NCBI RefSeq assembly: GCF_027921845.1
Contig: NZ_BSEN01000015.1
Coordinates: forward strand, 196,636-260,635
From: Leifsonia poae
Lineage (GTDB): Bacteria; Actinomycetota; Actinomycetes; Actinomycetales; Microbacteriaceae
Length of the DNA stretch: 64,000 nucleotides
Direction of reading: 5' to 3'
Under the pieces are notes generated by a model. That model was given only the letters and a program-made list of their open reading frames with translations, was not told the DNA's origin and did no database searches. Shown here one piece after another: positions 15,867-23,632 of this stretch. The position numbers and the translations under genes are program-made. The number at the start of each line of letters is the position of its first letter. Positions within the stretch are counted from its first letter, which is position 1.

Positions 15867-16837
15867 TCGTCCGCTCGCTCGTCGTCGTCATCCGGCGTGG
15901 TGGGGGCCGGCGTGCCAGCGGAGTCGGCGCTCGCCGAGCGTTCGATGGCGCGACGGCGGGGCATCACGCCGCGGACGGCGCGTCCGGCGCGGCCGGTCGA
16001 CTCGGCTGCGACACTGCCGAGACGGCGCGCTCCGCCGACGGCCGCATTGAGAGAGCGTGCCGCGATGCTTCCATCGGGGCGCACCCGCACCGTGACGATG
16101 GCCGGTGCGAGAGCCGGGGGGAAACTCGTCGGCGCCGCGCCGAAGGCCAGACGCGAATTCTGCACGACGCGTCGCCCGACGATGTTGTTTCCGGTGCCGC
16201 CGATGACGGCGCCGATGCCGAAGGGGATCGCCCGGCCGATCAGGTTGGCGCCACCGCGGACGGCGAACTGACGCACGAAGGCGTTCTTCAGCCGGTCGAC
16301 GAGAGGTCCGACGAGCATGCTGGGCAGGCTCGTGGTGACGAGTTCGCCCCAGTACGTGGACCGCGTACCCCCGGCGCCCGTGGCCTGCGAGGCGAGCTGA
16401 CGGACCAGATCGGAGCCCTCCCGGCCGAGCATCATGGTGAGCACGAGTGCCCTGGCACGCTCGGGGTCGTCGACGGCGATGCCGTGCAGCTCGCTGAGCG
16501 ACTGCGCGTAGAGGGAGGTTGCCTCGAGGAACCCGGCGGTCTCGAGCCCGGACAGCGCGAGAGTCACCCCGGTGCCGATCGCAGGGATGACGGCCGTCAC
16601 GCCGACAGCAGCGCCGCCCGTCGTCACCGCCGCCAGGTAGCGACGCTCGAGGATGCCGGCCAAGGCGGCGGGATCTGCCTCCGGATGACGGCGCCGGATG
16701 CTCCGCAGATGTGCGAGCACAACAGGGCGCTGGATGGCGAGGAAGCGGTCGAGCGTGTTGTTCAGCGCGCGCGGGGTGTCTCCGCCCTTGGCCGGGCCGC
16801 CGGTGACCGACACGATCGGCTTCTGCTGTTTCGCCAT
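15863..16837 (-). CDS. Uncharacterised protein with Gly/Ala-rich hydrophobic segments (EcsC-like?)
   Basis: 324 aa. A charged N-terminal helical region (RALNNTLDRFLAIQRPVVLA) is followed by hydrophobic stretches (AVTTGGAAVGVTAVIPAIGTG; LIGRAIPFGIGAVIGG) and a basic tail ending in an acidic TTPDDDDERADD. The GxAxGxxxxIPxxG arrangement recalls EcsC-family proteins, but I cannot confirm that. ATG 16837 is preceded by TAGACT (16845-16850) seven bases upstream, suggesting a leaderless mRNA. It sits inside the glycan region but is oppositely oriented, so a functional link is uncertain. Confidence 0.7.
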   Translation of the reverse strand: MAKQQKPIVSVTGGPAKGGDTPRALNNTLDRFLAIQRPVVLAHLRSIRRRHPEADPAALAGILERRYLAAVTTGGAAVGVTAVIPAIGTGVTLALSGLETAGFLEATSLYAQSLSELHGIAVDDPERARALVLTMMLGREGSDLVRQLASQATGAGGTRSTYWGELVTTSLPSMLVGPLVDRLKNAFVRQFAVRGGANLIGRAIPFGIGAVIGGTGNNIVGRRVVQNSRLAFGAAPTSFPPALAPAIVTVRVRPDGSIAARSLNAAVGGARRLGSVAAESTGRAGRAVRGVMPRRRAIERSASADSAGTPAPTTPDDDDERADD

Positions 16838-16991
16838 CCATCCGAGTCTAGGTCGTGCGTCGGCGAACGACGGTCGTATGCGGAGGACACCCAGAAAATA
16901 CAAGCCATGTCTGTCTCCGGTGTCCGAGGTCGAGGAACGGGAGGCTCACCGACTCTGGCATTCACCGCACGTGCGCCCGTAGTTATGTTGT

Positions 16992-17291
16992 ATGGCTGTC
17001 CCACACTCGCACGCTGCACGGATCTTCGGGGAGCGGGTGCGCAGCGCGCGCATCGAGCTCGGGCTGAGTCAGGAGAGTGTGGCCGATCTCGCCCAGATGC
17101 ACGTGACCAACCTGGGCAAGATCGAGCGCGGCTGCGCCAACCCGAGCCTGCACACCATCGTGCGCATCGCGGGCGTTCTGGGTGTCGACGTCGGACACCT
17201 GACCGATGGAATCACGGCCGCGCACCTGCCGGAGGAACTGCAGGTGTTCTCGGCTGCCGAGTTCCTGCGAGCACGGAGCATGCGTCGCTGA
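16992..17291 (+). CDS. Small XRE-family helix-turn-helix regulator
   Basis: 99 aa. A Cro/CI-type HTH spans residues about 11-70 (RIELGLSQESVADLAQMHVTNLGKIERG in sense order), with a short C-terminal tail. No sensor domain. TAGTTA at 16980-16985 lies six bases before ATG 16992, so the mRNA is probably leaderless. Stand-alone in orientation. Its targets could be the neighbouring glycan genes, but no operator is evident. Confidence 0.85.
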   Translation: MAVPHSHAARIFGERVRSARIELGLSQESVADLAQMHVTNLGKIERGCANPSLHTIVRIAGVLGVDVGHLTDGITAAHLPEELQVFSAAEFLRARSMRR

Positions 17292-17351
17292 GCTCGTGCA
17301 CCGGGCTCCAGCCGCGGGCCGGGACCGATCGTCGGACCCGGCCCGTGAGCC

Positions 17352-17669
17352 TCAGAAGCTGACGTGCCAGAGGTACTCCTTGCCGTCGGGCGGGAACCAG
17401 CGGATGACCAGCACGGTGTCCCGTGCGAGGTCGTCGCCGGTGACGATGGCCGAGACGGCGGCACCCGGGGCGATCGAGGCCGGCGCGCTCACCCGGAGCT
17501 GCGAGCGGCCGGAGACGCTCACGGTGACCCCGCGGAGCACGTGCGGCCCGGTGTTCACCAGCCGGTAGACGGGCGGTGCACCGCGGTCGACTTGCCACGG
17601 GACCTGATAGGCGGGGCCGCGTGAGCGGCGGACGGACAACGGACGACGGGGACCTCGACAACGAACCAT
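17352..17669 (-). CDS. Hypothetical protein, beta-rich
   Basis: 105 aa. A basic N-terminus (RCRGPRRPLSVRRSRG) leads to a region with alternating hydrophobic residues (VYRLVNTGPHVLRGVTVSV, ITVLVIRWFPPDGKEYLW-like), suggestive of a small immunoglobulin-like or beta-sandwich fold. AAAGTA on the plus strand (TACTTT sense, 17676-17681) lies six bases before ATG 17669, consistent with a leaderless start. No family recognised and no signal peptide. It is upstream of nothing obvious in its direction except the 60-bp gap to the XRE gene. Confidence 0.55.
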   Translation of the reverse strand: MVRCRGPRRPLSVRRSRGPAYQVPWQVDRGAPPVYRLVNTGPHVLRGVTVSVSGRSQLRVSAPASIAPGAAVSAIVTGDDLARDTVLVIRWFPPDGKEYLWHVSF

Positions 17670-17785
17670 GCGGCAAAAGTAACCACCGCGTCCGACGCTC
17701 CACCGGCATCCGCCGGAGGAGGGCCGATCTCGGTGGAGAACCTCGAAGATCCGTCGTCTGTGGAGGACGCGAAGCCGATCCGGGC

Positions 17786-18520
17786 TCAGGATCCGTAGTC
17801 GCGGTTGTACAGCTCGAGAACGTCGTCGATGGGGCCGTCGAGCACGAGGCCGCCCTTGTCCAGGTACAGCCCCCTGGTGCAGAACCGGCGCAGGTCACGC
17901 TCGTTGTGCGAAACGAAGAACAGCGTGCGGCCGCCCTCCAGGAGTTCCTCGATGCGGCGGTAGCACTTCTCCCGGAACCCGCGGTCACCGACAGCGAGTA
18001 CCTCGTCGACGAGGATGATGGGCTCTTCGAGCTGGGAGATGACGGAGAACGCGATGCGCACCTTCATGCCGGAGGAGAGGTGCTTGTACGGGGTGTCGAC
18101 GAAGTCGCCGATCTCGGCGAAGTCGATGATGCTGCCGAACCGTTCGTCGATCTGCGACCGCGACATCCCGTGCAGGCCCGCCGTGAGATAGACGTTGTCG
18201 CGCACGGTCAGGTCGTCGACGAAGCCGCCGGTGATCTCGATCAGCGGAGCGACGCCGTCGGCGACGCGTACGCTTCCCTCGTCGGGGAGCATCACACCGG
18301 CGACGAGTTTGAGCAGGGTCGACTTGCCCTGACCGTTGCGGCCGACGACGCCGATGGACTCGCCGGGCTGCACGTCGAAGGTGACCTGGCGCAGGGCCCA
18401 GAAGTCATCGGGTCGCATGCGCCGCTGGCGATTCGAGAAGAGGTCTTTGAACGAGCGACGGCCCCCACGATTGCGCCGGAAGCGCACTCCGAGTCCGGTC
18501 ACGGCGATGACGGGCGCCAC
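17786..18520 (-). CDS. ABC transporter ATPase for polysaccharide/teichoic acid export (Wzt/TagH type)
   Basis: 244-aa nucleotide-binding subunit. Walker A GRNGQGKST, signature HLSSGMKVRIAFS, Walker B ILVDEVLAVGD and H-loop VSHNE are present. The N-terminal extension before the core and the VDEVLAVGD wording are typical of the TagH/Wzt export branch. There is no long C-terminal carbohydrate-binding domain, so export does not depend on terminal-sugar recognition by this subunit. GTG 18520 directly abuts the permease stop, with AAGGAG inside the permease end. The pair exports a lipid-linked glycopolymer. Confidence 0.9.
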   Translation of the reverse strand: MAPVIAVTGLGVRFRRNRGGRRSFKDLFSNRQRRMRPDDFWALRQVTFDVQPGESIGVVGRNGQGKSTLLKLVAGVMLPDEGSVRVADGVAPLIEITGGFVDDLTVRDNVYLTAGLHGMSRSQIDERFGSIIDFAEIGDFVDTPYKHLSSGMKVRIAFSVISQLEEPIILVDEVLAVGDRGFREKCYRRIEELLEGGRTLFFVSHNERDLRRFCTRGLYLDKGGLVLDGPIDDVLELYNRDYGS

Positions 18521-19333
18521 CTAGATCTCCTTCAGGATGTCGCGCTCGAAGCGCTTGAACACCAGACAGCCGATCAGAAGGAGGACGACCGACATGGTCG
18601 CGCTCACGGCCACCAGGTACCAGTTGAGCTCCTGCGGGAAGAAGGCCGACCGATAGAGGCTGAAGATGCCGGTCAGGGGGTTGAACGCCGCCCATCCGTG
18701 CATCGCGGCCGGGAGGTCGCGCGCGCTGTAGATGATCGGCGACGCGTAGAAGAGGAAGCGCAGGAAGAGCTTGATGGCGCGCTCGAGGTCGCGGAAGAAG
18801 ACCACGAGCGGCGCGACGATGAGGCCGACGCCGACGGTCAGCACCGTCTGGATGACGATCGCCAGCGGAAAGAGCAGGATGTCGATGTTGACACGAGCGC
18901 CGCTGAAGATCGCGAAGACGGCGAGCACGGGAAGCGCGAGCAGGAACTCGATGCCCTTGGACGCGACGATCCGGTTGACCCAGATCGAACGGGGGATCAT
19001 CGTCGACCGGATCAGCTTCGACTCGCGCAGGAACGCGCGGGTGCTGTCGGAGACGGCGCCGTTGAACCACATCCAGGGCAGCAGGGCGGCGAGCAGGAAG
19101 ACGATGTACGGGTTCTCGCCCACGTCCCGCTTGAAGACCTGCGTGAACACGAACCAGTAGATCCCGCTCATCACCAGGGGATCGAGGATCGACCAGAGGT
19201 AACCCAGCGCACTCGTGGAGTACCGCACGCGCAGATCGCGCGCCGTCAGCAACCAGAGGGAGTGGCGATAGCGCGCGAAACGGGTCCGCTGCGCAGGGCG
19301 CACCGCGCTGAATGTACTGGTCACAGAACCCAT
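18521..19333 (-). CDS. ABC-2 type polysaccharide export permease (Wzm/TagG type)
   Basis: 270 aa with six predicted transmembrane segments and a cytoplasmic N-terminus (RYRHSLWLLTARDLRVRYSTSALGYLW), the hallmark amphipathic helix of TagG/Wzm permeases. It flips the undecaprenyl-linked or lipid-linked polymer with the ATPase encoded immediately downstream. The start is ATG 19333. The nucleotidyltransferase gene begins upstream in the same direction and ends 42 bp before this start, so all three are probably one transcript. Confidence 0.9.
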   Translation of the reverse strand: MGSVTSTFSAVRPAQRTRFARYRHSLWLLTARDLRVRYSTSALGYLWSILDPLVMSGIYWFVFTQVFKRDVGENPYIVFLLAALLPWMWFNGAVSDSTRAFLRESKLIRSTMIPRSIWVNRIVASKGIEFLLALPVLAVFAIFSGARVNIDILLFPLAIVIQTVLTVGVGLIVAPLVVFFRDLERAIKLFLRFLFYASPIIYSARDLPAAMHGWAAFNPLTGIFSLYRSAFFPQELNWYLVAVSATMSVVLLLIGCLVFKRFERDILKEI

Positions 19334-19375
19334 CGTATTGATCGTGGCTGCATGCTCGTCACGCAGCCTGTACGA

Positions 19376-20068
19376 CTATACGAAAAGATTGGCCCGCTCG
19401 AGGTCCTCCGCGAAGTCGACCTCGACCGCGTACAGGTCGGAGATATCGATCGGCTCGACGAGCATCTTGTCCTGCTCGATGGCAAGCTCGATGCCGCGCT
19501 CGAAGTAGTCCTGATCGGCCACACGCTGGAGCTGCCGCAGGAGTGCCGCCTTGTGCGTGCTGGAGACGTAGTTGATGCCGACCGCCTCGCCGAGGCCGCC
19601 CTTGACGGTCTTCGACAGCTCGTGGATGAAGCCCTCGGGACCGGTCGTGTACTTGACCTCTTCGTCGGCCACCGACGACGTGTTGACGGTGACGAAGGTC
19701 TGGTCGCGGTTGACCGCGGCGGCCGCGCGCACGAGAACGGCAGGGTCGAAGACGACGTCGCCGTTCATCCAGAGGACGCCGCCGTTGCCGGACGCCTGCA
19801 GGGCGCGCATCAGGCTCTTCGAGGTGTTGGTCTGGTCGTACTGCTCGTTGTAGACGAAGGAGGCGTCGGGGAAGGCTTCGATGATGTGCTCCAGCTTGTA
19901 GCCGACGACGATGGTCACCTTGGCGTCTTTGCCGAAGGCGGCGTGGATGTTGTCGAACTGCTGCTGCATGATCGTGCGGCCGTCGCTGAGCTCGGTCAGC
20001 GGCTTGGGAAGGCTGCGTCCGAGGCGGCTGCCCATGCCGGCGGCCAGAATCACTACCTGGGTCGTCAC
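19376..20068 (-). CDS. Sugar/polyol-phosphate nucleotidyltransferase (LicC-like)
   Basis: 230 aa. The NTP-transferase signature ILAAGMGSRLGRSLPKPL opens the protein, with the metal-binding WMNGDVVFD at mid-length. Length and layout match cytidylyltransferases such as LicC (phosphocholine) and relatives that make CDP-activated alcohols or NDP-sugars. I place the start at GTG 20068 because AAGGAG precedes it; the upstream open frame to 20119 is not supported. First gene of the exporter transcript. It may supply the CDP-donor for the phosphotransferase at 14174, which would tie the two halves of the locus together (inference). Confidence 0.82.
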   Translation of the reverse strand: MTTQVVILAAGMGSRLGRSLPKPLTELSDGRTIMQQQFDNIHAAFGKDAKVTIVVGYKLEHIIEAFPDASFVYNEQYDQTNTSKSLMRALQASGNGGVLWMNGDVVFDPAVLVRAAAAVNRDQTFVTVNTSSVADEEVKYTTGPEGFIHELSKTVKGGLGEAVGINYVSSTHKAALLRQLQRVADQDYFERGIELAIEQDKMLVEPIDISDLYAVEVDFAEDLERANLFV

Positions 20069-20096
20069 AATTGTCTCCTTGAGTTCCGTGCGGACG

Positions 20097-20160
20097 TGAC
20101 TCGATGGAGTCATCACCATCGATTCACCGGATCTGGAAGTGGTTCACCCAGGGTTCACCC
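20097..20160. promoter_or_regulatory. Overlapping inverted repeats and TTCACC direct repeats upstream of the export operon
   Basis: The leader of the nucleotidyltransferase gene holds TGACTC-GATG-GAGTCA (20097-20112), an overlapping TCGATGG-N8-CCATCGA (20101-20122), and three TTCACC copies (near 20123, 20143 and 20153), two of them inside tandem GGTTCACCC. The crowded symmetry suggests regulator binding or mRNA structure. The role is unknown. Confidence 0.35.
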
Positions 20161-20345
20161 GCACTTACGCGTATCGACACCCCTTCATGCCTCCACCAGA
20201 GTACCGGCGCACCCTTTCGAGGGGCAGGGGTTGACGCAGGTCGTTGCGGGGTCGTTATTTTCCTCACAGGACTTTCCTAGGCTCCGGTTTCCACAGATTG
20301 CCTGCCGGGTGTGCCAAGCCGAGGAGGGCTTGGTACGTTAGCGGG

Positions 20346-21689
20346 GTGAGTTCCGAGCGCGTGCCTTCCGACAGCCCCGAGCCCGACCAGGTGGCGGGCG
20401 CGGAGGCGAGCGAAGGCGCCGCGGCGGCGCAGACGGCGGCCGTCAAGCCGGCGTCGAAGGCCCGCGCGACGCGCTCGAAGAACGCACCGGTGGGGGATCG
20501 ATCGGGGGACGGAATGGCGCCAGAGACGGGCGACGACGAAGGGGTGCGCCCGGCCGCGCCGGCACGCACGTCGACACGACGACCGGCCTCGGGCCCGGCG
20601 AAGACGGCGGCCGCGGCTGCCGGATCGACGACGCGCACGACGCCGGCACGCAGCCCGCGCACGAAGTCTGCTGGATCATCCGGTGCCCGTGGGGCCGGCG
20701 CGCGCACATCGAGCCCGAAGGCGAAGACGGCGGCCGAGGTCGTGGCGCCGGAGGTCGACACGATCGCGCCCGCCGCTGACACGGCGATCGCGGTCGAGAC
20801 CGTCGAGACGATCGAAAAGGTAGACACGGTGGTCATGCCGCCGACAGTCGTTCCCGAGGTCGCCGTCGAGGTGACCGAGCAGCCGGACGTCCCCGAGCCC
20901 GCCCCGGCGCGGGCAGCGGAACCGATCGCGCCGAGCGTGCTGTCGATCACCGGCCTGCACAAGCGCTTCGGTGACACCATCGCCGTCGACGGCGTCTCGC
21001 TCGAGGTTCGCGAGGGCTCGTTCTACGGCATCGTCGGCCCGAACGGCGCCGGCAAGACCACGACGTTGTCGATGGTCACAGGCCTCCTGCGCCCTGACGC
21101 CGGCCGCGTCGTCGTCCACGGGGTCGACGCGTGGGCGGATCCGGTGAAGGCGAAACGCACCATCGGCGTGCTCCCTGACAAACTGCGGCTGTTCGACCGG
21201 CTCACCGGCGCACAGCTGCTCCACTACGCGGGCACGCTGCGCGGCCTGAACGCGAACACCGTCCGGTCCCGCTCCGCCGATCTGGCCAAGGCCTTCGGCA
21301 TCGAAGACGCCCTCAACCGCCTGGTCGCCGACTACTCGGCCGGCATGACCAAGAAGATCGCCCTCGCGGCCGCCATGATCCATTCGCCCCGTCTGCTGGT
21401 CCTCGACGAGCCGTTCGAATCGGTCGACCCGGTCTCGGCAGCGAATGTCATCGACATCCTCCAGCGCTATGTCGCGGCCGGAGGCACGGTGCTGCTCTCC
21501 AGTCACGGAATGGACCTCATCCAGCGCGTCTGCGACAGCGTCGCGATCATCGTGCGCGGTCAGGTGCTCGCGTCGGGCACGATCGACGAGGTGCGCGGCG
21601 AGCAGACGCTGGAAGAACGCTTCGTCGAGCTCGCGGGTGGGCGCAAGGCTGCGGAAGGCATGGAGTGGTTGCACAGTTTCTCGGACTGA
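20346..21689 (+). CDS. ABC transporter ATPase with ~195-aa basic low-complexity N-terminus
   Basis: 447 aa. Residues 1-195 are Ala/Thr/Ser/Pro-rich and first basic (KPASKARATRSKNAP, RTKSAGSSGARGAGARTSS), then acidic and Val/Glu-rich (VETVETIEKVDTV). A normal ABC ATPase follows: Walker A GPNGAGKTTT, signature DYSAGMTKKIALA, Walker B LLVLDEPFES and H-loop SSHGMD. Usual relatives are about 250 aa. The start is GTG 20346 with TACGTT (20334-20339) six bases upstream, a likely leaderless mRNA. The hairpin CCAAGCC/GGCTTGG just upstream has GAGGAG in its loop. The permease at 21665 overlaps this gene by 25 bp, so the two form one exporter. The cargo is unknown. Confidence 0.85.
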   Translation: MSSERVPSDSPEPDQVAGAEASEGAAAAQTAAVKPASKARATRSKNAPVGDRSGDGMAPETGDDEGVRPAAPARTSTRRPASGPAKTAAAAAGSTTRTTPARSPRTKSAGSSGARGAGARTSSPKAKTAAEVVAPEVDTIAPAADTAIAVETVETIEKVDTVVMPPTVVPEVAVEVTEQPDVPEPAPARAAEPIAPSVLSITGLHKRFGDTIAVDGVSLEVREGSFYGIVGPNGAGKTTTLSMVTGLLRPDAGRVVVHGVDAWADPVKAKRTIGVLPDKLRLFDRLTGAQLLHYAGTLRGLNANTVRSRSADLAKAFGIEDALNRLVADYSAGMTKKIALAAAMIHSPRLLVLDEPFESVDPVSAANVIDILQRYVAAGGTVLLSSHGMDLIQRVCDSVAIIVRGQVLASGTIDEVRGEQTLEERFVELAGGRKAAEGMEWLHSFSD

Positions 21690-23242
21690 AGCTGAGGCTG
21701 ATGGGCAACGCCTTCCGGCGGAGCCCGTGGCAGGTGTTCGGTCTGGTGTTCGGGCTGCTCTACGGCCTCCTGATCACGGTGATCGTGGTCGGTGTGCTGA
21801 TCGGGGCGCGTCTCGTTCCCGACGTCGCCTCCGTGCAGGCGGTGCTCGTCGTCATCGGCTCGATCGTCGTGCTCGGCTTCGCCGTGCTCCCCTTGATCTT
21901 CGGAGTCGACGACACCCTCGATCCACGCCGGTTCTCCCTGTTCGGCATGCCGAACAGGCAGCTGTCGACCGGCCTGCTGCTCTCCGCGCTCATCGGCGTG
22001 CCGTCGCTGGTGCTCACGATCTGCGCGCTCGGCACCGTCATCACCTGGTCACGGGACCCGGCGACCACGATCATGGCGCTGATCTCGGCGGTGCTCATCA
22101 TCCTGACCTGCGTGCTCGCGTCACGCGTCTCCACATCTCTCGCCTCCTTCGCGCTGGCGACGCGTCGCTCGCGGGAGTTCGGCGGCGTGATCGGCATCCT
22201 GATCATCGTGCTGGTGTCGCCCGTGGTGTTCCTCCTGCTCACGGTCGACTGGGGCCGTGACGGTCTCGGTGTCGTCTCCGGTTTGTCGGCGTGGCTCGGC
22301 TGGACGCCGCTCGGCGCCGCCTGGTCGATCCCCGGCGATGCAGCAGCAGGGGCGTGGGGAGCAGCACTGCTCAAGCTCGTGATCGCCGCCGCCACCGTCG
22401 GGCTCCTCTGGCTCGCCTGGACCGCGCTGGTGGCGAAGATGCTGGTGACGCCCGCCCGCGAAGCGCACGTGAAGGCCTATCTGGGGCTCGGCTGGTTCGG
22501 GCGGCTCCGCGGCGGCCCGACCGCGGCGATCGCCGCGCGGTCGATGACCTACTGGGGGCGCGATCCCCGGTACTGGATCGCGATCGTCATGATCCCCGCC
22601 GTGCCGATCCTCATCATCGTGGCACTCACGCTCGGCGGCATCCCGGCCCATTACGCGTCGCTCGTGCCGCTGCCGATGATCTGCCTGTTCCTGGGCTGGA
22701 CGATCCACAACGACATCGCCTATGACAACACGGCGATCTGGCTGCACATCGTGTCGGGCACGCGCGGGATCGCCGACAGGGTCGGCCGCATCTTCCCGCC
22801 GATCCTGGTCGGCATCCCGGTGGTCGTGATCGGCTCGCTCATCACCACTGCCGTCTTCGGCGACTGGGCGGTGCTACCGGCGGTCGGCGCGCTGAGCGGG
22901 GCCATCCTGCTCATCGGGCTCGGACTCTCCAGCGTCGGATCCGTGGTGTTCCCGTATCCGGCGACCAAGCCGGGGGACAGCCCGTTCACCCAGCCGCAGA
23001 CCTCGGGCGCGTCCGCCGCACTGGTGCAGTCGATCAGCTTCTTCGCCATCATCATCCTGGCGTCGCCGATCATCGTCTTCCTGGTGCTCGGGCTCACCGT
23101 CTCGCCGATCTGGCTCGGCATCGCTCCCGTCGCCGCCATCGTGCTGGGATTCGGCTGTCTCTTCGGCGGTCTCTATCTGGGGGCCAGGGCGTTCGACCGC
23201 CGCGGACCGGAACTGATGGCGTTCGCCAACCGCAACGACTGA
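21665..23242 (+). CDS. ABC exporter permease, ~12 transmembrane segments
   Basis: 525-aa highly hydrophobic protein with about twelve membrane segments in two halves joined by a cytoplasmic loop (TPAREAHVKAYLGLGWFGRLRGG). It pairs with the upstream ATPase. GTG 21665 lies inside the ATPase gene after GGAAGG, giving a 25-bp overlap. It resembles the ABC-2-like permeases of actinobacteria that lack an annotated substrate. No substrate-binding protein is encoded nearby, so export is more likely than import. Confidence 0.82.
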   Translation: MVAQFLGLKLRLMGNAFRRSPWQVFGLVFGLLYGLLITVIVVGVLIGARLVPDVASVQAVLVVIGSIVVLGFAVLPLIFGVDDTLDPRRFSLFGMPNRQLSTGLLLSALIGVPSLVLTICALGTVITWSRDPATTIMALISAVLIILTCVLASRVSTSLASFALATRRSREFGGVIGILIIVLVSPVVFLLLTVDWGRDGLGVVSGLSAWLGWTPLGAAWSIPGDAAAGAWGAALLKLVIAAATVGLLWLAWTALVAKMLVTPAREAHVKAYLGLGWFGRLRGGPTAAIAARSMTYWGRDPRYWIAIVMIPAVPILIIVALTLGGIPAHYASLVPLPMICLFLGWTIHNDIAYDNTAIWLHIVSGTRGIADRVGRIFPPILVGIPVVVIGSLITTAVFGDWAVLPAVGALSGAILLIGLGLSSVGSVVFPYPATKPGDSPFTQPQTSGASAALVQSISFFAIIILASPIIVFLVLGLTVSPIWLGIAPVAAIVLGFGCLFGGLYLGARAFDRRGPELMAFANRND

Positions 23243-23307
23243 CGCAGCGAGCGGTCCGACCGGCCGAGCGGTCGAAGGCGCCGACTGTCAGACCGCGCCG
23301 AGCGATT

Positions 23308-23313
23308 TAGACT
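23308..23313 (+). promoter_or_regulatory. -10 box of the DUF3039 gene (leaderless)
   Basis: TAGACT sits exactly seven bases before ATG 23321. It is the clearest example in this window of a recurring layout in which transcription would begin on the start codon. Confidence 0.6.
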
Positions 23314-23320
23314 GGACGGC

Positions 23321-23605
23321 ATGTACGACGCAAGCATCTCCGAACCCGGTGGCATCCCCGACGGCGGCGGAACGGCAACGCTCGACCGCGAGCTCGAGGA
23401 GCTGCTCCAGAACCAGAACGTCGACCCGGGCGACCACGAGCGCTTCTCGCACTACGTGAAGAAGGAGCAGATCCTCGAGTCGGCGATGACCGGCAAGCCG
23501 GTCAAGGCGCTCTGCGGAAAGATGTGGACGCCGGGCCGCGACCCGGAGAAGTTCCCGGTCTGCCCGACGTGCAAGGAGATCTACGCGAAGCTGCGCGACG
23601 AGTAA
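23321..23605 (+). CDS. DUF3039 family protein
   Basis: 94 aa. An acidic helical N-terminus (DRELEELLQNQNVDPGDHERFSHYV) is followed by two Cys pairs: ALCGKMW and FPVCPTCKEIY. These probably bind one metal ion. DUF3039 is an actinobacterial family of unknown function; length is normal. The start is ATG 23321, leaderless by position of TAGACT. No operon partner is evident, since pncB converges on it from the other side. Confidence 0.88.
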   Translation: MYDASISEPGGIPDGGGTATLDRELEELLQNQNVDPGDHERFSHYVKKEQILESAMTGKPVKALCGKMWTPGRDPEKFPVCPTCKEIYAKLRDE

Positions 23606-23632
23606 CGCGCACGCGCAGTAGATCGTCGACCG

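Noticed and set aside
20312-20331. Hairpin CCAAGCC/GGCTTGG with GAGGAG loop as a translational thermosensor
   Set aside because: The predicted transcript starts at the GTG 20346, downstream of the hairpin, so it would not be in the mRNA unless the alternative promoter at 20231-20260 is used.
17576-20341. A 921-codon open frame on the plus strand
   Set aside because: It runs antisense to the exporter ATPase, permease and nucleotidyltransferase. Its Asp/Glu/Arg/Val-rich composition is the usual antisense shadow of GC-rich genes, and no domain or start signal is visible.
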